A DNA stretch of 42,403 bases, taken from contig NZ_PPRM01000048.1 of assembly GCF_002902665.1 (NCBI RefSeq), positions 46,220-88,622 of the forward strand, given 5' to 3'. Shown piece after piece: positions 15,948-23,434 of the stretch; the stretch's first letter is position 1; the number at the start of each line of letters is the position of its first letter. Made by a program: the position numbers and the translations under genes. The notes under the pieces were generated by a model. It was not told where the DNA came from. It was given only the letters and a program-made list of their open reading frames with translations, and did no database searches. The DNA is from Macrococcoides caseolyticum (lineage in GTDB: Bacteria > Bacillota > Bacilli > Staphylococcales > Staphylococcaceae).

Positions 15948-16028
15948 ATATACAAAATACTTTACAAAGAAGAAGAATGTTTAATTCCGATTCACTCAGT
16001 ACGCAAATAAAAAGAGAGGTTGATGAAT

Positions 16029-16631
16029 ATGACAATGAAACATGTGATTAATAAAGGAAGCGATGATACGACATTATTACTATTGCACGGAACAGGTGGA
16101 AATGAACATGATATGTTACCGTTAGCGGGGCTTATCGATAATGAGGCAAATGTATTAAGTGTTAGAGGGAACGTAAGTGAGCATGGGATGCCACGTTTCT
16201 TCCGTAGAATTGCAGAAGGTGTGTTCGACGAAGAAGATTTAGTAAACCGTACACACGAACTTAATGATTTTATTACAACTACAGCTTCGGAAAATGGATT
16301 AAATCGTGAGAAAATCGTTGCTGTCGGATATTCAAACGGAGCCAATATTGCAGCAAGTTTAATGTATCATGATAAAGATGCATTGTACGCAGCGATTTTA
16401 TTCCATCCGATGGTACCATTACGAAACATTGAATTACCTGATTTGTCAGGTAAAAAAGTATTTATTGGTGCAGGTGTGAATGATCCAATCTCACCGAAAG
16501 AAGAAACAGAAGAACTGGCGAAGGCATTAAGAAATGCAGGCGCGACAGTCGAAATATATTGGCATCAAGCAGGACATTCATTAACACACGATGAAGTACA
16601 ACAAGCTGCAGCGTGGTATAGAGCACTATAA
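16029..16631 (+). CDS. mhqD: MhqD-like carboxylesterase/phospholipase (alpha/beta-hydrolase)
   Basis: A 200-residue alpha/beta-hydrolase. The oxyanion region is HGTGGNEHDML (residues 20-30), the nucleophile Ser102 is in VAVGYSNGANIAASL, the acid Asp152 is in GAGVNDPISP, and His183 is in QAGHSLTHDE. This pattern is that of MhqD/YodD-type esterases, which are induced by quinones and electrophiles in Bacillus and Staphylococcus; their natural substrate is uncertain. The ATG at 16029 is nine bases after AGAGAGG, better than the TTG at 16020 or ATG at 16023. It is the intact relative of the remnant at 13538-13806. A flavin reductase stub follows 13 bases after its stop. Confidence 0.85.
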   Translation: MTMKHVINKGSDDTTLLLLHGTGGNEHDMLPLAGLIDNEANVLSVRGNVSEHGMPRFFRRIAEGVFDEEDLVNRTHELNDFITTTASENGLNREKIVAVGYSNGANIAASLMYHDKDALYAAILFHPMVPLRNIELPDLSGKKVFIGAGVNDPISPKEETEELAKALRNAGATVEIYWHQAGHSLTHDEVQQAAAWYRAL

Positions 16632-16644
16632 AGGAAGATTTATT

Positions 16645-16794
16645 ATGCATATAGACCCAACACAGCAACAAGAACGAGATAATTATAAGTTAGTGACTGC
16701 ATTTCAGAATCCTCAATGGGCATATGTTGTCTTAGACGTGACAGTTCAGGGGCTTTCAACAGGTGTGTTGCATTTTGAAGATAAGCACTACTAA
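16645..16794 (+). pseudogene. N-terminal stub of a flavin reductase-like protein
   Basis: With a proper AAGGAAG site, ATG at 16645 opens 49 codons beginning MHIDPTQQQERDNYKLVTA. This resembles the conserved N-terminus of DIM6/NTAB flavin reductases (IDP...ERDNYKL), which run to about 200 residues. After about 20 residues the expected PRPIAxVT and APFSYF blocks are replaced by degraded sequence, and the frame stops at 16794. Such flavin reductases commonly accompany quinone-stress esterases. I take this as a decayed gene behind mhqD; the start signals are preserved, so a short peptide may still be made. Confidence 0.65.
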
Positions 16795-16871
16795 ATAGAT
16801 GTCAATTTGCTTCAGCACAAAATTATAGTTATCATTGAAGATGAAGTGAGAGAAATAGCATTGCAAGTGGA

Positions 16872-17205
16872 ATGACAATTAAATCATATTACTTACACAT
16901 AGAACAATTCTTGAATGAACATGTGCCTTTTTCTGGATTCGTCGAAAGTAATTGAACGTGCTGCATTTGATGCATCGATGATTGAGTTTAATTTCTGGTT
17001 TGGTGTTGATAAATTCAAGGGACCAGCATTCTTCGCTCTGCCATATCCTTTTGCGAATATAGACTCTAAATGTACACATCATTTTCCAGAAGATAGTTAT
17101 TACGATGAGTCGTTTAAAGATTGTTTTGAATGGGAAAACTGTGAATATTCTCATAAGCCATTAAGCATTGAAGAAAATAAAGCTGTGAAAGATCTGACAG
17201 AATAA
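16872..17205 (+). pseudogene. Unrecognised gene, probably frameshifted
   Basis: The longest frame (16915-17205, 96 codons) encodes IEFNFWFGVDKFKGPAFFAL and later DSYYDESFKDCFEWENCEYS, but its ATG has no ribosome site. In the neighbouring frame, ATG at 16872 opens SYYLHIEQFLNEHVPFSGFV and stops just where the longer frame becomes plausible. Joined near 16940, the two read as one soluble protein. A further frame at 16797-16875 (IIVIIEDEVREIALQVE) may be an earlier part. The family is unknown to me. The intact gene at 17225 follows 19 bases later. Confidence 0.45.
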
Positions 17206-17224
17206 AAAAGATAGGAGAACAAAT

Positions 17225-17518
17225 ATGAATATATATATAACAGATAAAGCTAAGCAATGGTTCAAAGAAGAGGTAGGACTAGAAACAGGAGATAAAGTTA
17301 GATTTTACAGTAAGATCTACGGATCCAGTAAAGTTCAAGAGAATCATTCACTCGCTTTTACAATAGATAAAGATGATGATAAGGCTGTGGCAGCTATTAC
17401 TGAAGATGGAATAACATATTATGTAAATGAGTCAGATTTATGGTTTTTTGATGGTCATGATTTATATATTGAGTACGATGAACAACTTGAAGAAGTTGCA
17501 TACGATTATAAAAAATAA
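17225..17518 (+). CDS. HesB/YneR-family protein (A-type iron-sulfur scaffold fold)
   Basis: A 97-residue protein of the HesB/YadR/YfhF group. It opens with IYITDKAKQWFKEEVGLETGDKVRFYSKIYGSS, continues LAFTIDKDDDKAVAAITEDGITYYVNESDLWFFDGHDL and ends VAYDYKK. This is close to YneR-type proteins of bacilli and staphylococci. True A-type carriers use three cysteines to hold an Fe-S cluster; none is present here, as is usual in YneR-like members, so an Fe-S role should not be assumed. The ATG follows AGGAGA. It is followed after 20 bases by an unknown gene that probably shares the transcript. Confidence 0.85.
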   Translation: MNIYITDKAKQWFKEEVGLETGDKVRFYSKIYGSSKVQENHSLAFTIDKDDDKAVAAITEDGITYYVNESDLWFFDGHDLYIEYDEQLEEVAYDYKK

Positions 17519-17538
17519 TACATTTGAGGTGAAGCACA

Positions 17539-18078
17539 GTGTATCTATTAGAAATAACCGAACAAAGTGACAGGCAAATTGTTGGTGTGTTTGACAAGGA
17601 ATCAGATATTAAGCAATGGATTGCCTCGGTTCCTTTCATAAAAATGGATGAATACGGGGACGCTGTGTTATTATATGACGAAATTCCTGCTTATTACGAA
17701 GTTAAGTTTGGTGGAAGTATTTATCCGTTTACTCGCTATGCATTTACAGGAGAGGATACGATCTATGTTGTATGGAACGAAATTGCTCATATCAATACGA
17801 CTCAAGGGATTGTAAATGGCACATCAAAGGTTGGTGCTTATATTTATGAAAATACAGAAATCAGACAAGCAGTTAATTCACGTGAAGCTTTGAGAAAAGA
17901 GTTAGCAGCATATTATGATGCACGAGATACTTCTTATTATTTCGGGGGTATTGGATCAGAAGATGGCGAATATATTAATATCGAAAATGGACCATTTATA
18001 CATTTTGATCCAATGACAATAGAGCATTATGAAAACTCAGAAAATATAGAATCATTTATCAAAGAGATTACAAATTAA
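17539..18078 (+). CDS. Conserved-looking protein of unknown function
   Basis: A 179-residue acidic soluble protein without signal peptide or membrane segment. I do not recognise a family. Visible features are aromatic-rich strands (YYEVKFGGSIYPFTRYAF, TIYVVWNEIAHI) and a C-terminal GPFIHFDPMTIEHYENSENI. The start is GTG at 17539, with GAGGTGAAG upstream at workable spacing. It lies 20 bases after the HesB-like gene and is followed by a hairpin terminator, so the two form a small operon. Codon use looks like its neighbours. Confidence 0.7.
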   Translation: MYLLEITEQSDRQIVGVFDKESDIKQWIASVPFIKMDEYGDAVLLYDEIPAYYEVKFGGSIYPFTRYAFTGEDTIYVVWNEIAHINTTQGIVNGTSKVGAYIYENTEIRQAVNSREALRKELAAYYDARDTSYYFGGIGSEDGEYINIENGPFIHFDPMTIEHYENSENIESFIKEITN

Positions 18079-18091
18079 TTTATATCGATTG

Positions 18092-18120
18092 AAGAACTAG
18101 GAGAATACTTCCTAGTTCTT
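18092..18120. terminator. Bidirectional terminator
   Basis: AAGAACTAGGA pairs perfectly with TCCTAGTTCTT around a seven-base loop, followed by TATTTTA on the plus side. It separates the 17539 gene from the convergent TetR regulator. Confidence 0.85.
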
Positions 18121-18124
18121 TATT

Positions 18125-18709
18125 TTACTTTTGAAATCTCATTTTGCTCCAGAATTGGTTTAACATTTCTTCTAGTGAACTAGACAGGTAATCAACATTG
18201 TTGCCACCAGCTTGTAACCAGTTAAATATAATGCGCATTATACCACCAGCCGAAAACTCTGCAAGCAGATTGATGTCTTGGTTAAAAACATAGCCATTTT
18301 CCATTTCACGATTTAAATGAGATTCAATAATTAAATAAAGTTGTTTATAAATAATCATTGAGATGACACCGTAGATTTCACTGCGTATTACAGATTTTGC
18401 AAGCGATTTATTTTGGTCTAAAAATAATAATACATCGTGAATCATAGCAGCATAAAATTTTTCAGGATGATGGTAATTATAATGTACATCATTTTTTTCA
18501 TTATAAATGTTGAGGAGATGAATAATTGTACATTGGTAAAAATCATATTTATCTTCGTAATGACGATAAAAGGTAGAACGTCTGACTAGTGCCTTTTCAC
18601 AAATTTCGTTAATGGTGATTGAATCAAAATCTTTAGCATTTCCTAGTTCAAGTAGTGCATTCCGTAACGCCTGTTCAGTCTTGACAACTCTTAAGTCTTT
18701 TTTATCCAT
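18125..18709 (-). CDS. TetR/AcrR-family transcriptional regulator
   Basis: A 194-residue repressor-type protein. The N-terminal helix-turn-helix is visible in FDSITINEICEKALVRRSTFYRHYEDKYDFY (about residues 25-55). The C-terminal part is helical and resembles the ligand domain of YcdC/DhaS-like TetR proteins. It is divergent from oleate hydratase, with a 6-4-6 palindrome between them. By analogy with fatty-acid-responsive TetR regulators of staphylococci it may sense fatty acids, which is inference. The start at 18709 follows GAAGGTG; an in-frame extension to 18823 crosses the promoter region and is rejected. Confidence 0.85.
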   Translation of the reverse strand: MDKKDLRVVKTEQALRNALLELGNAKDFDSITINEICEKALVRRSTFYRHYEDKYDFYQCTIIHLLNIYNEKNDVHYNYHHPEKFYAAMIHDVLLFLDQNKSLAKSVIRSEIYGVISMIIYKQLYLIIESHLNREMENGYVFNQDINLLAEFSAGGIMRIIFNWLQAGGNNVDYLSSSLEEMLNQFWSKMRFQK

Positions 18710-18744
18710 ATGTACACCTTCTTTTGAGACATATTTATACAAAA

Positions 18745-18760
18745 TGTCACATAAGTGACA
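18745..18760. promoter_or_regulatory. Palindromic operator between TetR regulator and oleate hydratase
   Basis: TGTCAC-ATAA-GTGACA is a perfect inverted repeat 36 bases upstream of the regulator start and about 105 bases upstream of the ohyA start. Size and place fit a TetR-family operator controlling both directions. Confidence 0.65.
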
Positions 18761-18865
18761 AAATTGTTTATAGAATTCTCTGAATATAAAAAATAATGCG
18801 TTAGAGTAATGAATATAAAGCAAGCATGCAACTTTAAATTATATGTCTCGAATGGAGTGGTATTT

Positions 18866-20635
18866 ATGTACTATAGTAATGGAAACTATGAAGCATTTGC
18901 AAGACCGAAGAAGCCGGAAGGGGTAGATAATAAGTCTGCATATTTAGTTGGTTCTGGTTTAGCGTCATTAGCAGCGGCAAGTTTTTTAATACGAGATGGT
19001 AAAATGAAAGGTGAAAATATTCATATATTAGAAGAACTCGATCTCCCTGGAGGAAGCTTGGATGGAATATTGAATCCTGAACGTGGCTATATAATGCGTG
19101 GCGGTCGTGAGATGGAGAATCATTTTGAATGTTTATGGGATTTATTTCGTTCAGTACCATCATTGGAAGTCGAAGATGCTTCTGTTCTGGATGAATTTTA
19201 CTGGTTAAATAAAGAAGATCCAAACTATTCGAAGTGCCGCGTAATAGAAAATCGTGGACAACGCCTAGAATCAGATGGAAAAATGACTCTAACAAAAAAA
19301 GCAAATAAAGAAATTATCCAGCTATGCTTAATGAAAGAAGAACAGCTGAATGATGTGAAGATCTCTGATGTCTTCAGTAAAGACTTCTTAGACTCAAACT
19401 TCTGGATCTACTGGAAAACGATGTTTGCATTTGAACCTTGGCATTCTGCTATGGAGATGCGTCGATATTTAATGCGTTTCATCCATCATATTGGCGGACT
19501 TGCAGACTTTTCAGCCCTAAAATTTACGAAGTTCAATCAGTTCGAATCACTTGTTATGCCTCTGATTGAGCATCTTAAAGCGAAGAACGTTACATTTGAA
19601 TATGGTGTAACCGTTAAGAATATACAAGTTGAATGTTCAAAAGAGTCAAAAGTTGCAAAGGCAATAGACATCGTGCGCAGAGGTAACGAGGAATCAATTC
19701 CTTTAACTGAAAATGATTTAGTATTTGTAACAAATGGCAGCATCACTGAAAGTACTACTTATGGAGATAATGATACACCTGCACCGCCTACAACAAAACC
19801 TGGTGGCGCATGGCAACTATGGGAAAACTTAAGTACGCAATGTGAGGAGTTTGGTAATCCAGCTAAATTCTATAAAGATTTACCAGAAAAAAGCTGGTTC
19901 GTGTCTGCTACAGCAACAACAAATAATAAAGAAGTTATAGATTATATTCAAAAAATTTGTAAACGCGATCCATTATCAGGTCGTACAGTAACCGGCGGTA
20001 TCGTTACTGTAGATGATTCAAATTGGCAGTTAAGCTTTACGCTAAATCGACAACAGCAGTTTAAAAATCAACCTGATGATCAAGTGAGTGTATGGATTTA
20101 CGCACTTTATTCAGATGAACGTGGAGAACGTACAAATAAAACAATTGTTGAGTGTTCTGGTAAAGAAATTTGTGAAGAATGGCTTTATCATATGGGTGTT
20201 CCTGAAGAGAAGATTTCAGCACTAGCAGCAGAATGTAATACAATTCCAAGCTATATGCCGTACATTACCGCTTACTTTATGCCGCGTAAAGAAGGAGACC
20301 GTCCTTTAGTAGTACCACATGGTTCAAAGAATATTGCATTTATAGGTAACTTTGCAGAAACAGAAAGAGATACCGTATTTACAACAGAATATTCAGTAAG
20401 AACTGCTATGGAAGCGGTGTATAAACTTCTAGAAGTAGACCGTGGAGTGCCTGAAGTATTCGCTTCAGTATACGATGTGAGAATTTTATTACATGCGTTA
20501 TCTGTACTGAATGATGGCAAGAAACTAGATGAAATTGATATGCCAATCTATGAAAGATTGGTAGAAAAACGCTTATTGAAGAAAGCATCTGGTACATTCA
20601 TTGAAGAACTATTAGAAGAAGCAAATTTGATATAA
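18866..20635 (+). CDS. ohyA: Oleate hydratase (myosin-cross-reactive antigen family)
   Basis: A 589-residue FAD-dependent hydratase that adds water to the cis-9 double bond of oleic and related acids, giving 10-hydroxy fatty acids and detoxifying host or environmental fatty acids. FAD-binding sequence [21 protein letters not shown] is at the N-terminus, followed by [13 protein letters not shown] and [19 protein letters not shown], which carries the catalytic-site residues of the family. Length matches the roughly 590-residue staphylococcal enzyme. The ATG at 18866 follows TGGAGTGG; the upstream in-frame ATG at 18809 lies close to the promoter. The divergent TetR gene is its likely regulator. 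Confidence 0.96.
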   Translation: MYYSNGNYEAFARPKKPEGVDNKSAYLVGSGLASLAAASFLIRDGKMKGENIHILEELDLPGGSLDGILNPERGYIMRGGREMENHFECLWDLFRSVPSLEVEDASVLDEFYWLNKEDPNYSKCRVIENRGQRLESDGKMTLTKKANKEIIQLCLMKEEQLNDVKISDVFSKDFLDSNFWIYWKTMFAFEPWHSAMEMRRYLMRFIHHIGGLADFSALKFTKFNQFESLVMPLIEHLKAKNVTFEYGVTVKNIQVECSKESKVAKAIDIVRRGNEESIPLTENDLVFVTNGSITESTTYGDNDTPAPPTTKPGGAWQLWENLSTQCEEFGNPAKFYKDLPEKSWFVSATATTNNKEVIDYIQKICKRDPLSGRTVTGGIVTVDDSNWQLSFTLNRQQQFKNQPDDQVSVWIYALYSDERGERTNKTIVECSGKEICEEWLYHMGVPEEKISALAAECNTIPSYMPYITAYFMPRKEGDRPLVVPHGSKNIAFIGNFAETERDTVFTTEYSVRTAMEAVYKLLEVDRGVPEVFASVYDVRILLHALSVLNDGKKLDEIDMPIYERLVEKRLLKKASGTFIEELLEEANLI

Positions 20636-20649
20636 TATTCAGAAATTTA

Positions 20650-20678
20650 TTGACGTATTAAAATATAATTGTTAATAT
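20650..20678 (+). promoter_or_regulatory. Promoter of the sodium symporter leader
   Basis: TTGACG (20650-20655), a 17-base spacer and TAATAT (20673-20678). Initiation near 20685 gives a leader of about 220 bases before the transporter start. Confidence 0.7.
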
Positions 20679-20709
20679 GAATACAATTCTTGATAAGGGA
20701 GCTAGTATT

Positions 20710-20757
20710 ATGAAATACACTACTATGCAATTAAATAATTGGTGGCAGCTGTCCTGA
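20710..20757 (+). CDS. Leader peptide with tandem Trp codons
   Basis: A 15-residue open frame, MKYTTMQLNNWWQLS, preceded by AAGGGAG at eight bases. It contains two consecutive Trp codons (20740-20745) three codons before the stop. The stop codon overlaps the first arm of the hairpin series that leads to a terminator in front of the sodium symporter gene. Size, ribosome site, WW pair and position are those of an attenuator leader peptide. It is too short for ordinary ORF criteria; translation is inferred. Confidence 0.75.
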   Translation: MKYTTMQLNNWWQLS

Positions 20758-20838
20758 TACTTATAACCGTCATAGGTATAAGTATCTATGACGGCTTCCT
20801 TAGCATTCGCTTAAGAGGCCGATGTATGAGCGGTCTCT
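20756..20838 (+). promoter_or_regulatory. Mutually exclusive hairpins of an attenuator
   Basis: Segment 1 GATACTTATA (20756-20765) pairs perfectly with 3 TATAAGTATC (20777-20786). Segment 2 CCGTCATAG (20767-20775) pairs perfectly with 4 CTATGACGG (20786-20794). These two hairpins interleave and exclude each other. CGGCTTC (20792-20798) can pair with GAGGCCG (20815-20821), and AGAGGCCG (20814-20821) can instead pair with CGGTCTCT (20831-20838). CGGTCTCT can also pair with AGAGATCG (20846-20853), the left arm of the terminator. This domino order links the leader peptide to the terminator. Confidence 0.7.
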
Positions 20839-20845
20839 ATACTTA

Positions 20846-20877
20846 AGAGATCGTGTGTACACACGGTCTCTTTTTTA
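20846..20877 (+). terminator. Attenuator terminator before the sodium symporter
   Basis: AGAGATCGTGTGT (20846-20858) and ACACACGGTCTCT (20859-20871) form a 13-bp stem with one G-U, followed by TTTTTATTTTT. It lies 30-60 bases before the symporter start, so it must be bypassed for expression. Confidence 0.9.
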
Positions 20878-20906
20878 TTTTTATATTTATTTTAGGAGGG
20901 ATTTAT

Positions 20907-22244
20907 ATGGAGAGGCAATCAGGTTTCACATCAAAATTAGGTTTTATACTAGCAAGTGCAGGTTCAGCGATAGGTTTGGGGGCGATGTGGAAATTCCCTT
21001 ATGTGATGGCTGATAATGGAGGAGCAGCATTCCTTATTTTGTTTATCATCTTCACTTTATTTATTGGATTACCAATATTAATGAGTGAATTTGTGATGGG
21101 CGTCGCTGGGGAGACTTATAGTACACGAGCATTTAGTAAGTTATCTGGTAAGAAGAAGTATGATTTAATCGGCTATCTTGGTAATATCGGGGTATTTTTA
21201 TTAATGAGTTTTTACAGCGTTATCGGCGGCTTCATCTTAATATATATTATTCGTACGATAAAAGTGATTTTTACTGGAGATGCGACCAAAGATTATACAG
21301 TGTTATTTGGTAGTATCATATCAAATCCATTGAATACAATTGCAGGGGTTATTTTGTTCTTGGCATTAACGGGCATTATTGTTATTAAAGGGGTGCAAAA
21401 TGGTATTGAGCGTGTCTCTAAGTTTATGATGCCGATGTTATTTGTAATGTTTCTCATTATGATCATTCGGTCCATAACATTACCAAATGCGATGGAAGGT
21501 GTATCATTCTTTTTAAATCCAGACTTTAATAAACTAGATCAAGAAGCCGTTTTATTTGCGTTAGGACAATCGTTCTTCTCTTTATCTGTAGGGTTTGGGG
21601 GGATGTTGACTTATGCTTCTTATATGAAAAAAGGAACTGATCTTGTGCAAGCAGGAGGATATATTGTATTACTTAACATTTTAGTCACGTTATTAGCGGG
21701 ATTGGCGATATTTCCAGCCACGGCATCTTTGGGCATAGATAATGCACAAGGCCCTGGTTTACTATTTATCGTGTTGCCTTATGTCTTTAATCAGCTACCA
21801 TTTGGCTCAATATTCTATTTGATTTTCTTGTTGCTGTTTTTCTTTGCAACAATTACGTCATCCATCAATCTTGTAGAAATCAATGTTTCAAACATGACAA
21901 AGAATGATAATACGAAACGTATGAAGTCTGTTCTTGTGATTATTTTAGGTATCTTCATTGTAAGTATTCCGTGTGCACTATCATTTGGACCGATAAGTGA
22001 CATGAAGTTCCTAAAAGGAACATTCTTTGATAATATGGACTTCCTTGTATCCAATATCATGTTGCCAATTGGTGTATTATGCTATACGTTGTTCTCAGGT
22101 TACGTACTAGACAAAAAGATAATGAAAGCACACTTCGTCCAGAAGCCATATCAGAATAAACTATTTAATGTATGGATTATATTACTGCGATATGTTATTC
22201 CAATCGTCATATTATTTGTGATGATCAATCAATTGATGCAGTAA
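20907..22244 (+). CDS. Neurotransmitter:sodium symporter (SNF/NSS family)
   Basis: A 445-residue integral membrane protein of the LeuT/TnaT family that imports an amino acid with sodium. The first helix shows LGFILASAGSAIGLGAMWKFPYVMADNGGAAF, the signature unwound sodium- and substrate-binding helix. I see about 11 membrane segments in the LeuT-like order, including ALGQSFFSLSVGFGGMLTYASYMKK (helix 6 region). The tandem-Trp leader upstream suggests that tryptophan, or Trp-tRNA charging, controls expression; TnaT of this family transports tryptophan. Substrate is otherwise unproven. The ATG at 20907 follows TAGGAGGG; earlier in-frame starts fall in the terminator. Confidence 0.92.
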   Translation: MERQSGFTSKLGFILASAGSAIGLGAMWKFPYVMADNGGAAFLILFIIFTLFIGLPILMSEFVMGVAGETYSTRAFSKLSGKKKYDLIGYLGNIGVFLLMSFYSVIGGFILIYIIRTIKVIFTGDATKDYTVLFGSIISNPLNTIAGVILFLALTGIIVIKGVQNGIERVSKFMMPMLFVMFLIMIIRSITLPNAMEGVSFFLNPDFNKLDQEAVLFALGQSFFSLSVGFGGMLTYASYMKKGTDLVQAGGYIVLLNILVTLLAGLAIFPATASLGIDNAQGPGLLFIVLPYVFNQLPFGSIFYLIFLLLFFFATITSSINLVEINVSNMTKNDNTKRMKSVLVIILGIFIVSIPCALSFGPISDMKFLKGTFFDNMDFLVSNIMLPIGVLCYTLFSGYVLDKKIMKAHFVQKPYQNKLFNVWIILLRYVIPIVILFVMINQLMQ

Positions 22245-22261
22245 AGGTTTTGCACATTTCA

Positions 22262-22981
22262 TTATGTAAGTTGACCAACGATATAACGTATCACTTCTTC
22301 TTGAGCTCTACCTCTAGGCATAAGGTGACCAGCTTCGGAAAATTCTAGGATGTCTTTGTTACTGTGAACATTACGATAGATGAATTCAGCGCTTTCTTGG
22401 TAAAAAATATCGTCTCTACCACCATAAAGAATCGAAATCGGTGTTTGAATATCAGATAGATGCGTCATAATCTCATCAATCATTTGTATGAACAAAGGAG
22501 TGCCATAATAGTTTTTTATTAGATTATTGATATTATTCTCTGAAAGTTCATTTTCAGAGAATATTTTTTGTGTGTTCTCTGCATAATGCTTCAATCTCTC
22601 TTCTAAATTCACAGCTTCTTTATGCATCGGGGTACTCATAATGATTGCTTGATGAAAATTGAATTGTTCTGCTAACTTTAAGGTGAATAGCCCACCAAGT
22701 GAGACACCAATTACAGATATTTTTTGAAACCCTTGTGCGAGCAGTTGTAAATACGCATCTTCAACTACTTTCCACCAGTCCATTATTGAATGCTGTATAA
22801 ATGTTTCGATAGGCTGCCCATGTCCTGGATAAGCAGGAATCATATATGAAAAATCTGCTTCTGCTAATGCATCACCAATTAACTTCATATCTCTTGTCGT
22901 ACCAGTGAATGAATGGAGTAAGAGTACTGCGTGATCGTTTCCTTGGAAATAAACTGTTTGTGGAGCTTTAATTTTGAGCAT
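22262..22981 (-). CDS. Carboxylesterase (Est30-like alpha/beta-hydrolase)
   Basis: A 239-residue serine esterase. LLLHSFTGTTRDMKLIGDAL carries the oxyanion region, Ser94 is the nucleophile in VIGVSLGGLF, Asp190 lies in YGGRDDIFY and His219 in EAGHLM. It resembles thermostable Est30 of Geobacillus and the Est proteins of staphylococci, which hydrolyse short- to medium-chain acyl esters in the cytoplasm. The physiological substrate is unknown. The ATG at 22981 is preceded by AAGGAGG. It converges on the symporter gene with only 17 bases between and no obvious terminator hairpin there. Confidence 0.9.
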   Translation of the reverse strand: MLKIKAPQTVYFQGNDHAVLLLHSFTGTTRDMKLIGDALAEADFSYMIPAYPGHGQPIETFIQHSIMDWWKVVEDAYLQLLAQGFQKISVIGVSLGGLFTLKLAEQFNFHQAIIMSTPMHKEAVNLEERLKHYAENTQKIFSENELSENNINNLIKNYYGTPLFIQMIDEIMTHLSDIQTPISILYGGRDDIFYQESAEFIYRNVHSNKDILEFSEAGHLMPRGRAQEEVIRYIVGQLT

Positions 22982-23194
22982 GAATATTCCTCCTTATCCT
23001 TCATTATAAAAGTAAGGGCGGAGGTATAAAAGACTTTTGTTCGACTTAATTTATGAAATGTTGTCTTTGTTAAATAATAAAAATAAATTTTTTTAACAGA
23101 TAAATGTTTGCTTTAAAATATTTGTTTTTAAAGAAATGTATAGACAAACCCATCATTTACTCTGTATATTATGTTTATATAATTTATTTCGAAT

Positions 23195-23221
23195 GATATC
23201 ATTATTAAAACTTATGATATC
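23195..23221. promoter_or_regulatory. Inverted repeat in the long spacer before the permease
   Basis: GATATCAT (23195-23202) and ATGATATC (23214-23221) form a perfect inverted repeat; the left half is itself part of the palindrome TGATATCA. It lies in the 22982-23434 spacer about 210 bases upstream of the permease. Purpose unknown. Otherwise that spacer holds only the cre site and promoter. Confidence 0.3.
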
Positions 23222-23330
23222 TATATATTCATATTGAATACAAAATTAAAAAATTATTCGATAGTATATATGCGCTTTTACATAAAAATTAGTTAATCGG
23301 AAGTTATTTCAGAGAAATTTAACACTTTAA

Positions 23331-23370
23331 TGTGAAAACGTTTTCGTGCAAAATCGATATATATTATAAT
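23331..23370 (+). promoter_or_regulatory. cre site and -10 of the amino-acid permease
   Basis: TGTGAAAACGTTTTCGTG (23331-23348) matches the CcpA cre consensus WWTGNAARCGNWWWCAWW except for one base near the end. TATAAT lies at 23365-23370, so the cre covers the expected -35 position. Binding of CcpA there should repress in the presence of preferred sugars (inference from position). Confidence 0.75.
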
Positions 23371-23434
23371 AGATACTTGGAGAAGACACCATGAATTTGA
23401 ACAAAAGAATTGAAAATAAAAGGGGTCAAAGATT

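Noticed and set aside
16462-16671. Minus-strand 69-codon frame across the end of mhqD
   Set aside because: It is antisense to a gene with intact catalytic motifs and has no start signals.
20847-20871. Inverted repeat considered as an insertion-sequence end
   Set aside because: The stem is followed by a T run and fits a terminator. There is no transposase or target duplication nearby.
20822-21013. Plus-strand frame running through the attenuator into the symporter
   Set aside because: It reads through the terminator stem, which explains its repetitive start, and then overlaps the NSS gene out of frame.
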